Source: Candidatus Zhuqueibacterota bacterium (GTDB lineage: Bacteria > Zhuqueibacterota > Zhuqueibacteria > Residuimicrobiales > Residuimicrobiaceae). From it: 46,396 bases of DNA. The position numbers and the translations under genes are program-made. This document shows positions 18,407 through 26,514 of the stretch, in pieces; positions within the stretch are counted from its first letter, which is position 1, and the number at the start of each line of letters is the position of its first letter. The stretch lies in NCBI GenBank assembly GCA_963169875.1, contig CAUJEL010000016.1, positions 1 to 46,396 on the forward strand. The letters are read 5' to 3'. The notes beneath the pieces were generated by a model that did no database searches, was not told the origin of the DNA, and saw nothing but the letters and a program-made list of their open reading frames with translations.

Positions 18407-19633
18407 TCAGTCGTTCATCGCGTCGTGCTGAATGCTTTGATCCGCTGCAGCCAGTCCATAGTTATGCCGGGCGCACCAACGCCTGCGAATCTGGGCAAGA
18501 AGCAGCAGGGAAGACAGCAGGTATAAAAGGGACAGAAACAGAAAGCAGAAGCGCAGCGGCATGCGGTCGCTGAGCCGGCCGAATACCGGGCCAATAATTA
18601 CATAGCCGAAACTGACGCCCATATTGGCCAGGGATAATACCGTGGCTCTGACCTGCGTCGCGGTTCTGAGATTTATCTGATGCAACAGCACCGGAATAGT
18701 CAAATTCCAGATGAAGGGATGCAGCATAATCAGGATCAGCAGCCATGGCGAACGGATCAGGCCCGTCATCAGGATAATGGGAAATATGAGCAAGGATACC
18801 ATGAGCAGACGAACCGGCCCGATTTTTTCCGCCACCCTTGCCGAGAGCCGGGCGCCGAAGGCGCCTGAAAACTGAAACGCCGCAAAGAGAACGCCGAACA
18901 AGGCCAGCGGAATGCCGATGGATTGGTAATAGAGAAAATAAGCCCACAGTGAGATGATACTGACCGAACTGATGAGTCCGATGTAGAGGATGAAAGGCCG
19001 GATGTCAGGATTTTTCAGAGACTGGCCTGCGATGCGCAGGATATTTTGCAGGGGCTTTTCACCGCTGGCTTTTTTCCGCTCGGGTTCGGTCATGGCAAAT
19101 GTAACGGGAATAATCGCCAGGCTGATCAGGATATTGATATAAAACGGCAGTCGCAGGGCAACCGCGGCCAGCAGTCCACCGCTGATGGAAGCGATGCCGG
19201 TACTCATACGGGCGAATTGATGCCCTCTGCCTTCCACACGGGCATATTCATCCGCACGGGACAGCACTTTCAGGGAGTCGTACAACATGGCGGAATCGCT
19301 CCCGGAGCGCATGCTGTTGCCAACAGCCATGATGCATTCAGCTGTCAGGAACAGTGGAAAAGATGAACTGAGGGCGTAGATGATGAAGCCAAGGGGCGAC
19401 AGAACGGCGCCGATGATCAGCGTCTTGCGCCGGCCGATGACATCGGCCAGGTAGCCGGATGGAACTTCCATGATAAAGACGGTGAGCGCGTAACATGCCT
19501 GGGAAAGATAGAAGGCGAAAGAGCCGAGTTTGTTGTACTGATAAAACGGAATCATGACCGGCGCGATGAGGAGAAAATCGTGAAGAAAGCGCTGACTGAT
19601 AAAAAGGGGAATATTATATTTGAGCCTGGTCAT
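18407..19633 (-). CDS. Major facilitator superfamily transporter
   Basis: A 408-residue inner-membrane protein with about twelve hydrophobic segments in two halves. The family motif A is seen as GYLADVIGRRKTLI after the second helix, and a charged central loop (MTEPERKKASGEKP) joins the halves. It lies between two GH26 genes on the same strand, so uptake of mannan-derived or other oligosaccharides is a reasonable guess. However, the sequence resembles general MFS_1 permeases and not the sugar/cation symporter (GPH) type known from mannan operons. Export of some compound is equally possible. It starts 189 bases after the preceding GH26 gene, with no strong ribosome-binding site. Confidence 0.8.
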   Translation of the reverse strand: MTRLKYNIPLFISQRFLHDFLLIAPVMIPFYQYNKLGSFAFYLSQACYALTVFIMEVPSGYLADVIGRRKTLIIGAVLSPLGFIIYALSSSFPLFLTAECIMAVGNSMRSGSDSAMLYDSLKVLSRADEYARVEGRGHQFARMSTGIASISGGLLAAVALRLPFYINILISLAIIPVTFAMTEPERKKASGEKPLQNILRIAGQSLKNPDIRPFILYIGLISSVSIISLWAYFLYYQSIGIPLALFGVLFAAFQFSGAFGARLSARVAEKIGPVRLLMVSLLIFPIILMTGLIRSPWLLILIMLHPFIWNLTIPVLLHQINLRTATQVRATVLSLANMGVSFGYVIIGPVFGRLSDRMPLRFCFLFLSLLYLLSSLLLLAQIRRRWCARHNYGLAAADQSIQHDAMND

Positions 19634-19822
19634 ATCTATTCACAAAAGGGTTGTTGACCGACAAATTTGCTCGATGATTTGGCACCGCTCCGGGAGCGTT
19701 GATTCGGCCGGATATTGGGCAGACTGGGCCGGAGACAGCCTTCTCGCTTTTCGGCTAATCACAGAGTTCCATGAAATTTACTGAACCTGGCATTGGATTG
19801 TCATCATCGGTGAGCTGAATGC

Positions 19823-21739
19823 CTAATGCACCAGCGTCATCTTTTTCACCGCTTCATAAGATTCACCTTCTGAGCCTTGAACTTTTATTCGATAGTAGTA
19901 GCGACCCGCTGCCAGACCATGTGCGCTGAATGGGACAATATGCATGCCCGCGGGCATCGCTTCATCCACAAGCACAGCGACGCGCTGGCCAATGGCGTTG
20001 CATACTTCCAGGTGAACATGCGCAACAGTCTCAAGATAAAATTTGATGGTCGTTGCAGGATTAAAGGGATTGGGATAATTCTGATAGAGTGTATGGCCAT
20101 CTGGAAGAGTTTCACCCTGCCCCCACTTGTCATCATAGACCTCGAACTCGTAGAGCGAATAGCCAAATGTGGTCGTGCGTGCAAGACCATACATGCGGAT
20201 ATAACGTCCGGCCGCGCCCAGATTGTCCAGCGTATCGCTGCGCGCGCCTGCGGGCATGTCTGTTCTGGTGGCAATGGTGGTCCATGAAGTCGCATCATCG
20301 GAGACCTCCAGACGATATTCCTTGGCCGATGCCATTTCCCAGTTCAACACCACTTTTTTAATGGAGGTGCGCTTGCCCATATCGATTTGAAACCATTGCG
20401 GATCGCCAAAGGCGCTGGACCAGCGCGTCGCCGCATCTGCATCCACCGCATGCGCGGCGATGTTGCCGTAGTTCAATTCGGTCGACGAGACCGTGACTTT
20501 TTTCTTGTAGGACAGACTCACCGTCAACACGGTGATGACCACGCTGGCCGATTTGGACTGATTGTCGCTGGTGGTGATGGTGAGGATAAACGTATGCACG
20601 CCGGATCTGAGCGTGAGAACGGGTTTGGCGCCGATGGCAACGACCGAATCGTTTTCACTCCAGGAGTAGGAAATGATTGCACCGGAATCGGTCGAGCTCG
20701 CGGATCCATCCAGGGTGACGGTTTCATACCCATCTCCGTCAGCATCGAGAAGCGTCCGGCTCATACCGGCATCGGCGCGTGGACCTTTCTGGATATCTTC
20801 CAGCGTCAGGACGCGCGGATCGTTGAACACCTGGTAGAGCCACTCTTTGGTATTTTTACCATTGGTTTGACTGGGTTCCTGGATGAAATAGGACCAGGTC
20901 ATGAAATAGAGCCATGGCTGGGAGGCAAAAATCGCAGGATCGGGCAGTTTGTCGTTTTCACCGATTGCGAAGGGTTTGCCGCGGCCCGCGAACATTTGCT
21001 GGTACTGCTTCCACGATCCATTGGTGGAATAATCGGGATAATCATAGGCGAGGATGTCGACGACATCGTCACCGGGGTACCAGTTTTCGCGCGTGGTGCC
21101 ATAGCTGTTCCAGACCCAGATGAGATTATTGAGTTTGTGATGATGTGTATAGCGGTCGTACATCAACCGGTAGAGTTTCTTGCACGCTTCACCGCCGGAC
21201 ATACCCCACCAGAACCAGGCGCCTTCGGCTTCGTGCAGGGGCCGCCACAGGATGGGCACGCCCGCATCCTGCATCTTTTTAAGCTCTCCGGCCACCACAT
21301 CCAGGTCGGCGATAATATTTTTATAATTCGTGCTGGAGGGATTGGCCAGGGCCGCGGCGAGGTCGAAATTCTTGTAGTAAAAATCGCCCCTGCCGTCGGG
21401 GGAAACCCAGTGCCACTGGAACTGGGCGATGCCCCCCTGTTCCTTCACCCATTTGATCGCTTTCGGGGTGTCATTCTTGCCCCACTCCCGCGGCAGCACC
21501 CCGCCGAAATCGTATCCCATGATGGCAGGCGATTTGCCACCGCTGTTCTGCTGGATATAAGCCAGATAACCGTCATCCATGTGCCCGGAGATGATCTTTT
21601 TGCCATAGACCGAATCGAAAAAGGCTTTGAGTTGTCTGGTTTCGAGCGTGGCGTTGGGATTGACCAGCTGAGCCGGGCTCACTGCCGCGGCCATCAAAAT
21701 CCACAGCATGATCACTTTGAGGATTATAAACCGCTTCAT
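19823..21739 (-). CDS. GH26 beta-mannanase with PKD-like and F5/8C (CBM32-like) modules, T9SS-secreted
   Basis: Secreted endo-beta-mannanase of 638 residues. Signal peptide cut after SPAQ. The GH26 barrel (about 30-320) has the acid/base Glu in ILWRPLHEAEGAWFWWG (about 170) and the nucleophile Glu in FAIGENDKLP (about 261), both textbook. A PKD-like Ig module (about 325-405, GSASSTDSGAIISYSW) and a discoidin/F5/8 type C module (about 410-545) follow. The protein ends in a T9SS sorting domain (QNYPNPFNPAT). Its ATG overlaps the stop of the upstream GH5 gene as ATGA, so the two are translationally coupled. It is distinct in sequence and modules from the other GH26 here. Confidence 0.93.
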   Translation of the reverse strand: MKRFIILKVIMLWILMAAAVSPAQLVNPNATLETRQLKAFFDSVYGKKIISGHMDDGYLAYIQQNSGGKSPAIMGYDFGGVLPREWGKNDTPKAIKWVKEQGGIAQFQWHWVSPDGRGDFYYKNFDLAAALANPSSTNYKNIIADLDVVAGELKKMQDAGVPILWRPLHEAEGAWFWWGMSGGEACKKLYRLMYDRYTHHHKLNNLIWVWNSYGTTRENWYPGDDVVDILAYDYPDYSTNGSWKQYQQMFAGRGKPFAIGENDKLPDPAIFASQPWLYFMTWSYFIQEPSQTNGKNTKEWLYQVFNDPRVLTLEDIQKGPRADAGMSRTLLDADGDGYETVTLDGSASSTDSGAIISYSWSENDSVVAIGAKPVLTLRSGVHTFILTITTSDNQSKSASVVITVLTVSLSYKKKVTVSSTELNYGNIAAHAVDADAATRWSSAFGDPQWFQIDMGKRTSIKKVVLNWEMASAKEYRLEVSDDATSWTTIATRTDMPAGARSDTLDNLGAAGRYIRMYGLARTTTFGYSLYEFEVYDDKWGQGETLPDGHTLYQNYPNPFNPATTIKFYLETVAHVHLEVCNAIGQRVAVLVDEAMPAGMHIVPFSAHGLAAGRYYYRIKVQGSEGESYEAVKKMTLVH

Positions 21740-23055
21740 TTCATCTTCTCCAGAGCGCGCATTTTTTTTGCATAGTCGCGTATGATTTTCAGGGTGCTTT
21801 TATCGCTGTTGAATACGGAATTGCGTCCCTGCGGCTCCTGGGGCGGATCGCCCGTATAATCATCCCCCTTTTCCCATGTAAAAGTTTCAGGGTCGCTGGC
21901 CACTCCTTCGCCGCCCCAGCCCCAGAAGTTGCTGCCGGCCATGGGAGAACCCTTTTTGGCGCTCTGATACATGGTCTCGAAAATATTTTTATAATACTGG
22001 TCGCGATAGGTTATCGGGGATTGGGCGGAGTAGACATGGCCGTCGCGCGGGATGCCGAACTCTTCAAGGGTGATCGGCTTGCCCAGTTTATCTGCATAGG
22101 CAATGTGCTGCAGCACATAGTCCACCGCTTTGTCTCTGGCCGAAGGCCAGGTCTCCTCCGCTTTGAGCGGATCGAACCAGGACCAGTTGAGCACCCAGAG
22201 GTGAAACGTCATATAATCGATATTTTTACTGGCGTGGGATTCCAGGTAGCACGACTCCGACTCGAGGCTGCCTTTGAGTCCTTCATTGCCCGTGGATACC
22301 AGGTGATGCGGATCGAGCGATTTGATAAAGGCCGCGGTCTGATCCACCCAGACGGCGAATTCCTCGAGATGACGCGGCCGCTCGACGTCCTCCGGATAGG
22401 GACGCGGTTCATTGGCGAGCTGCCAGGCCATGATCGCGGGATCCTCTTTGTAGAGCCGGCCGTTGACACTGTTCTTGCGATTGAGCAAAATTTTCAGATA
22501 TTCCTGAAAGAGCTGATTGGCCGTTTCACTGGTATAGAAACGGCCGCTGGTCTTCATCAACCCCCAGTAGCCGAACTTGGGGTCGGCTGGACTGGGATAT
22601 TGTTCGCCGGTGATCCAGGACATGTACTGTGACATGCCGCCGGTCCATTCCCAATAATTGTTGAGAAAAACCACGGCCACCATGTCGCGTTTGGCCATTT
22701 CGGCGAGGAGAAAATCGAGTCCCACCAGCAGCGATTCGTCGAGTACGCCGGGTTCGGGCTGAATGGCGGGTTGAATCTGCCCGGCATAGCCAAGTCCCTC
22801 GGAGGCGCCCATAACGCGCAGGTTATCAATGCCCAGTTTTTTAAGATGATCCAGTTCGCGGAGCAAGCGCGGCCGGTCACCCACCGGGCCATCCTGTCCC
22901 AGCATGCAGCCGTACCAGAGATTGGTGCCAAGAAAATAATAGGGTTTGCCGTCGCGATAGAATTTTGTCCCCTTAACCTGGACAAAATCGTTGGGTTGGG
23001 CAAACAGGCTAGCTGTGAGCGTAGCCAGTAGCGTTAGCAGATAGAATCGTTTCAT
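21736..23055 (-). CDS. GH5_7-type beta-mannanase
   Basis: Endo- or exo-acting beta-mannanase of 439 residues with signal peptide (cut after SLFAQ) and a single catalytic domain. The N-terminal GTNLWYGC and LRVMGASEG blocks and the length are typical of GH5 subfamily 7. The acid/base Glu is in WQLANEPRPY (about 216), the nucleophile Glu in ITLEEFGIPRD (about 332), and the substrate-site His/Trp is in MTFHLWVLNW. There is no sorting domain, so it is probably periplasmic, acting on imported manno-oligosaccharides, or released. It precedes and overlaps the GH26 gene by 4 bases, making a coupled surface/periplasm pair. Subfamily 7 is assigned by eye. Confidence 0.9.
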   Translation of the reverse strand: MKRFYLLTLLATLTASLFAQPNDFVQVKGTKFYRDGKPYYFLGTNLWYGCMLGQDGPVGDRPRLLRELDHLKKLGIDNLRVMGASEGLGYAGQIQPAIQPEPGVLDESLLVGLDFLLAEMAKRDMVAVVFLNNYWEWTGGMSQYMSWITGEQYPSPADPKFGYWGLMKTSGRFYTSETANQLFQEYLKILLNRKNSVNGRLYKEDPAIMAWQLANEPRPYPEDVERPRHLEEFAVWVDQTAAFIKSLDPHHLVSTGNEGLKGSLESESCYLESHASKNIDYMTFHLWVLNWSWFDPLKAEETWPSARDKAVDYVLQHIAYADKLGKPITLEEFGIPRDGHVYSAQSPITYRDQYYKNIFETMYQSAKKGSPMAGSNFWGWGGEGVASDPETFTWEKGDDYTGDPPQEPQGRNSVFNSDKSTLKIIRDYAKKMRALEKMK

Positions 23056-23153
23056 GGAATTTTCCTTTGTTTGCTGTGTTCATGACCAGGCGCAAGCGCA
23101 GAAACGAGCGGCTCAGGTAGTTAGTGCAGGTCCCCTCTCCAGATGGCGATTCG

Positions 23154-23232
23154 TTGGGCTCCATTTTGCAGATGGGGCCCGACTCTTACCATTTTGAAAG
23201 GTGTTCCCCACCAAAAACAGGTGGAGCCCACC
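23154..23232. repeat. Intergenic inverted repeat
   Basis: TGGGCTCCA (23155-23163) and TGGAGCCCA (23222-23230) are exact complements 58 bases apart, with GGTGGAGCCCACC at the right arm itself a small palindrome. It lies between the SGNH esterase stop and the GH5 start. It resembles the small palindromes at 13268-13326. Confidence 0.45.
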
Positions 23233-23254
23233 ATCGGGTACCCAATATGATCTT

Positions 23255-25054
23255 TCACTTGATGTAGACCATCTCCTTCAGCGCGACCTCTCCCTGGCTC
23301 TCCAGGCGGCACACATAGACCCCGCTGGCCATTTTCCAGTGATCGGCATCGAAAAGGATTGAACAGGAACCCGCCGGTCGCACGGCCTCCACCAGCACCG
23401 CCACTTCGCGGCCTAACAGATCGAACACCTTCAAGGAAACCCTGCCAGGCAGAGCGAGTTGGTAATCAATCCGTGTCGCCGCGTTGAAGGGATTGGGATA
23501 ATTCTGCAGCAGCTGAAATGCCGCGGGCTGCACCTCAGGCCTCTTCACGCCCACGGGGACAGTCGTCCCAAACGCTTCTATCTCATGCACCGTATAATTC
23601 GTGCCATAAATTTTAGTGCACAGCAGACGGATGTATCGCGCCTGAATGCCGATATTGAGAATTTCATCGACTCCGCCGTCGCCCTTGGTTTGGGTCACGG
23701 ACTTTATCGCCTTGCCGCTTGCATCGAGAAAATGGATTGCATAACTGACCGCAAAATCAGTACCCCAATGGATAGACAAGGTGTTGAGCGAAATCGTGCG
23801 TCCAAAATCGATCATGATCCACTCTGTGTTCTTGCCGCCGCTTTGCCAGGCCGTGGCGGAATCGCCATCCACAGCCCAGTTGGCATCGCCGCCGCGCAGG
23901 GTCGAAGAAAAGGTGACCGGATGACGCAGAGCGCGATTGATCACTTCGGAGGGCAGCACTTCGACCGTCACCTGGCGGGTGTGGTTCTCCACCCCGGAAG
24001 CCGCCAGGGTATAAGTTGTCGTTTGCGCGGGTAGCACGGCCAGGGTACCGTTTTGTGTAACGGGGGCACCGTCGAATGTGACCTGTGAACCGTTGGTGGT
24101 CGTCCAGGTGATGAAGCTGGTGTCCGCGGCGCCCGCATCGAGCTGCAGCGGATAGGCGGTGAAAGACTTGATGCGGCCGGGGGGGATATTATCGATGACG
24201 ACCCGTTTTGTATCCGCCACTGCGCCGGTGGCTATCAGTGTATACACTGTTGACTGAGGCGGCGCCACCACCATCGAATCGATCGTTTGCACCGGCACCC
24301 CGTCCAGGGTCACCAGGGACCCCGGAGTCGCCTCCCAATAGAGCATGGTATTCTCTCCAGCTTCCACCTCGGTATCGGTACCCGCAAAGAGACGAATACA
24401 CCCGGAAGGGCTGTTGTTCAGATAAAAAGCCGCGGTATCAGCCATCATGGCATATCCGGTCGTATTGGGATGAATGCCATCCGGGAAAAGCGCTTCCTGG
24501 TTGAGCATGGCTTTATACCAGTCAATGAGAAATCCACCCGCGGCGGTGCGCACCGAATCCACAATGGGCGTGATCTGCTGGTGCAGGACTGTGCCGTTGA
24601 TGCCGCTGGCACCTTCAGCGCCAAAGACCGGACAGGGGTTGCAGATATATATCTGCGGATCCCGGCCGTCCTTGCGGAATACGTTAATGAATTCCATATA
24701 GTCATCAAAAAATTCATGGAGGTAAATACGATTTTGCGGCTTGCTGTCGTTGGTCCCCAGGGTGATGATGATGATATGGGGATCAAAATCCTGCGCTTGC
24801 AAGAACGCCGACTCATTCCAGTAGGGAAAATCACCATTTCTGAGCAAGGTGGTACCGCTGACACCGAAATTGCGCACATTATAACTGGATCCCAGGCGCT
24901 GTCCCAGCTGCTGCGGCCAGGCGGTGGAGCCGCCGCTGCCAATGGTGATGCTGTTGCCGATGCAAGCGACACGAATGGTCCAGTCCTGTGCCTGGGTCAA
25001 AGTCACAAGAAAAATCACCAGCAGAGCGAGGACGTACAGAATTCCGGATTTCAT
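23255..25054 (-). CDS. SGNH/GDSL esterase with Ig and F5/8C modules, T9SS-secreted
   Basis: Probable acetyl (or other acyl) esterase acting on cell-wall glycans at the surface. The ATG at 25054 has a perfect AGGAGG six bases upstream and gives 599 residues. Signal peptide cut after TQAQ. The SGNH blocks are Ser in CIGNSITIG (about 35), Gly in GVSGTT, Asn in TLGTNDS (about 102) and Asp/His in PDGIHPN (about 192-195). Two Ig-like beta modules (about 215-375), an F5/8 type C module (about 380-510) and a T9SS sorting domain (QNYPNPFNAAT) follow. Among mannanase genes, deacetylation of acetylated glucomannan is the likely role; acetylxylan is an alternative. It heads the GH5-GH26 gene run on the minus strand and is divergent from the pectinesterase. 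Confidence 0.87.
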   Translation of the reverse strand: MKSGILYVLALLVIFLVTLTQAQDWTIRVACIGNSITIGSGGSTAWPQQLGQRLGSSYNVRNFGVSGTTLLRNGDFPYWNESAFLQAQDFDPHIIIITLGTNDSKPQNRIYLHEFFDDYMEFINVFRKDGRDPQIYICNPCPVFGAEGASGINGTVLHQQITPIVDSVRTAAGGFLIDWYKAMLNQEALFPDGIHPNTTGYAMMADTAAFYLNNSPSGCIRLFAGTDTEVEAGENTMLYWEATPGSLVTLDGVPVQTIDSMVVAPPQSTVYTLIATGAVADTKRVVIDNIPPGRIKSFTAYPLQLDAGAADTSFITWTTTNGSQVTFDGAPVTQNGTLAVLPAQTTTYTLAASGVENHTRQVTVEVLPSEVINRALRHPVTFSSTLRGGDANWAVDGDSATAWQSGGKNTEWIMIDFGRTISLNTLSIHWGTDFAVSYAIHFLDASGKAIKSVTQTKGDGGVDEILNIGIQARYIRLLCTKIYGTNYTVHEIEAFGTTVPVGVKRPEVQPAAFQLLQNYPNPFNAATRIDYQLALPGRVSLKVFDLLGREVAVLVEAVRPAGSCSILFDADHWKMASGVYVCRLESQGEVALKEMVYIK

Positions 25055-25181
25055 TTTTAGCCTCCTGCTCAATATCTCATTTATACTTGATTTTAAGCGC
25101 TGATATTGTTATTGTGTTCAATGATTTTTTCGGGCAAAGATGATCAACTTATTTATCTCTTTCAGGGTAACAGGACAAAAG
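25055..25181. promoter_or_regulatory. Divergent promoter region between esterase and pectinesterase
   Basis: This 127-base AT-rich gap separates two divergently transcribed secreted enzymes and must carry the start signals for both. The SGNH gene has an AGGAGG (complement at 25061-25066). No -10/-35 pair could be assigned reliably. Confidence 0.4.
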
Positions 25182-26267
25182 ATGATAATTTTCAATCGAT
25201 GGTGTTTTCCCATGCTGCTGATTTTCCTCATCAATGCATCGCGGGCGCAAAATTACGATGCCGTGGTATCAGCAAAGTATGACGGCAACCCGGGCGCCAG
25301 AATTGCGGGTCTGCCCACCTATGCAACCATCCGTGCAGCAATCGCCATGGCGCCAGCCTCAGCGGACGTACCTTACTGCATCCTCATCCAGCCGGGCCGT
25401 TACTACGAAAAACTCCATGTGACCAGGCCTGATATTCATTTGTTTGGCGCCAACCGTTCAGAAACGATCCTGAGCTACGATGCCTGCAGCGATACGCCGG
25501 ATCCGGCGGGCGGCACACTGACAACCTGGAAGTGCGCCACCCTTCTTGTTGCAGCACCCGGATTTTGTGCGCAGCAGCTGACAATTGAGAATAGTTTCAA
25601 CTATCCGGAAAATGCGCACAAAAACGACGACGATTCCACAAAAATCAAGAATGCCCAGGCGGTGGCGGTGATGCTGTCGAGCGGAAGCGACCGCGCCAGC
25701 TTCACGGACTGCGAAATCGTCGGATTTCAGGATACGCTCTTTCCAAACGAAGGTCGGAGTTATTTTCACAACTGCCGTATTTCAGGCCACGTCGATTTCA
25801 TCTTCGGCGCCGGACAGGTGGTATTTTCGCACTGCGACATCATTTCACGGGACCGTCCGGGGAAGAATCCCACCGGGTATATCACAGCGCCCAGCACGAA
25901 AAGCCATCATCCTTACGGATTCCTCTTTGACAGATGCCGTTTTCTGAAAGAATCACCGGACATGTCTGCCGGCTCAGTGCGACTGGGGCGGCCCTGGCAC
26001 CCGGGTGGCGATCCCCAGGCTTCCGGCAGCGCCATTTTCTTCGACTGCTACATGGAGGATCATATCGGTCCCGAAGGCTATGCAGCTATCGGGCGCACCG
26101 ATTCCAGCGGCCGCAAAGTCTCCTATGAAGTAACGCCTGAATCACGATTTTTCGAATATAAAAGCCATGGGCCCGGAGCACTGTGCACGCCGCAAAGACC
26201 GGTTCTGCCCGATGACGCCGCCCAATATTATACCCCTGCTCAGGTATTGGCGGGTTGGCGGCCATGA
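25182..26267 (+). CDS. Pectinesterase (CE8)
   Basis: Removes methyl esters from homogalacturonan. The ATG at 25182 (AGGA upstream) gives 361 residues with a signal peptide cut near SRAQ; an earlier ATG at 25140 would add 14 residues and has a weaker binding site. The right-handed beta-helix carries the CE8 signatures: GFQDTLF (Gln and Asp near 183-184), GHVDFIFGAG (Asp near 205) and RLGRPWHPGG (Arg and Trp near 270-272). The catalytic set is complete. There is no T9SS domain and no pectinase neighbour; it is the only pectin gene in the window and the only + strand gene right of the xylan cluster. A long repeat array lies right after it. Confidence 0.93.
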   Translation: MIIFNRWCFPMLLIFLINASRAQNYDAVVSAKYDGNPGARIAGLPTYATIRAAIAMAPASADVPYCILIQPGRYYEKLHVTRPDIHLFGANRSETILSYDACSDTPDPAGGTLTTWKCATLLVAAPGFCAQQLTIENSFNYPENAHKNDDDSTKIKNAQAVAVMLSSGSDRASFTDCEIVGFQDTLFPNEGRSYFHNCRISGHVDFIFGAGQVVFSHCDIISRDRPGKNPTGYITAPSTKSHHPYGFLFDRCRFLKESPDMSAGSVRLGRPWHPGGDPQASGSAIFFDCYMEDHIGPEGYAAIGRTDSSGRKVSYEVTPESRFFEYKSHGPGALCTPQRPVLPDDAAQYYTPAQVLAGWRP

Positions 26268-26278
26268 ATAATGAATGC

Positions 26279-26401
26279 CTCGTGGTGCCGCCTTCCGGCA
26301 GGGGCCTTACTGGCCAGAGTTCGTAGTACCGCCTTCAGGCGGAAGCTCTACTGGCCAGGGTTCGTAGTACCGCCTTCAGGCGGAAGTTGCTCCGGCTAAA
26401 G
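26279..26401 (+). repeat. Three 41-base tandem repeats
   Basis: Copies begin at 26279, 26320 and 26361, exactly 41 bases apart. The shared core is TTCGTAGTACCGCCTTCAGG followed by CGGAAG and a CTACTGGCCAGG tail. The first copy is degenerate and the third loses the tail. Each core holds a CCGCC-TTCA-GGCGG hairpin. An inverted partial copy follows at 26431. Confidence 0.8.
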
Positions 26402-26430
26402 TGTGGAGTCCCGGCTGCAGACGCTATTCA

Positions 26431-26456
26431 CGCCACCTGAAGGTGGAACTACGAAC
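26431..26456 (-). repeat. Inverted copy of the 41-base repeat core
   Basis: Read on the minus strand this is CGTTCGTAGTTCCACCTTCAGG then TGGCG, the same core as the tandem array with compensating changes in the small stem (CCACC/GGTGG in place of CCGCC/GGCGG). Paired changes of this kind suggest that the hairpin is kept by selection or belongs to a structured repeat family. Confidence 0.7.
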
Positions 26457-26514
26457 GTTTGCTATTTTAGTATCAATAACTTTTCGAATTTAATACAATT
26501 CGCCAAAAATCGCA

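Noticed and set aside
26279-26456. Possible CRISPR array
   Set aside because: The 41-base units are directly adjacent with no unique spacers, one copy is inverted, and there are no cas genes.
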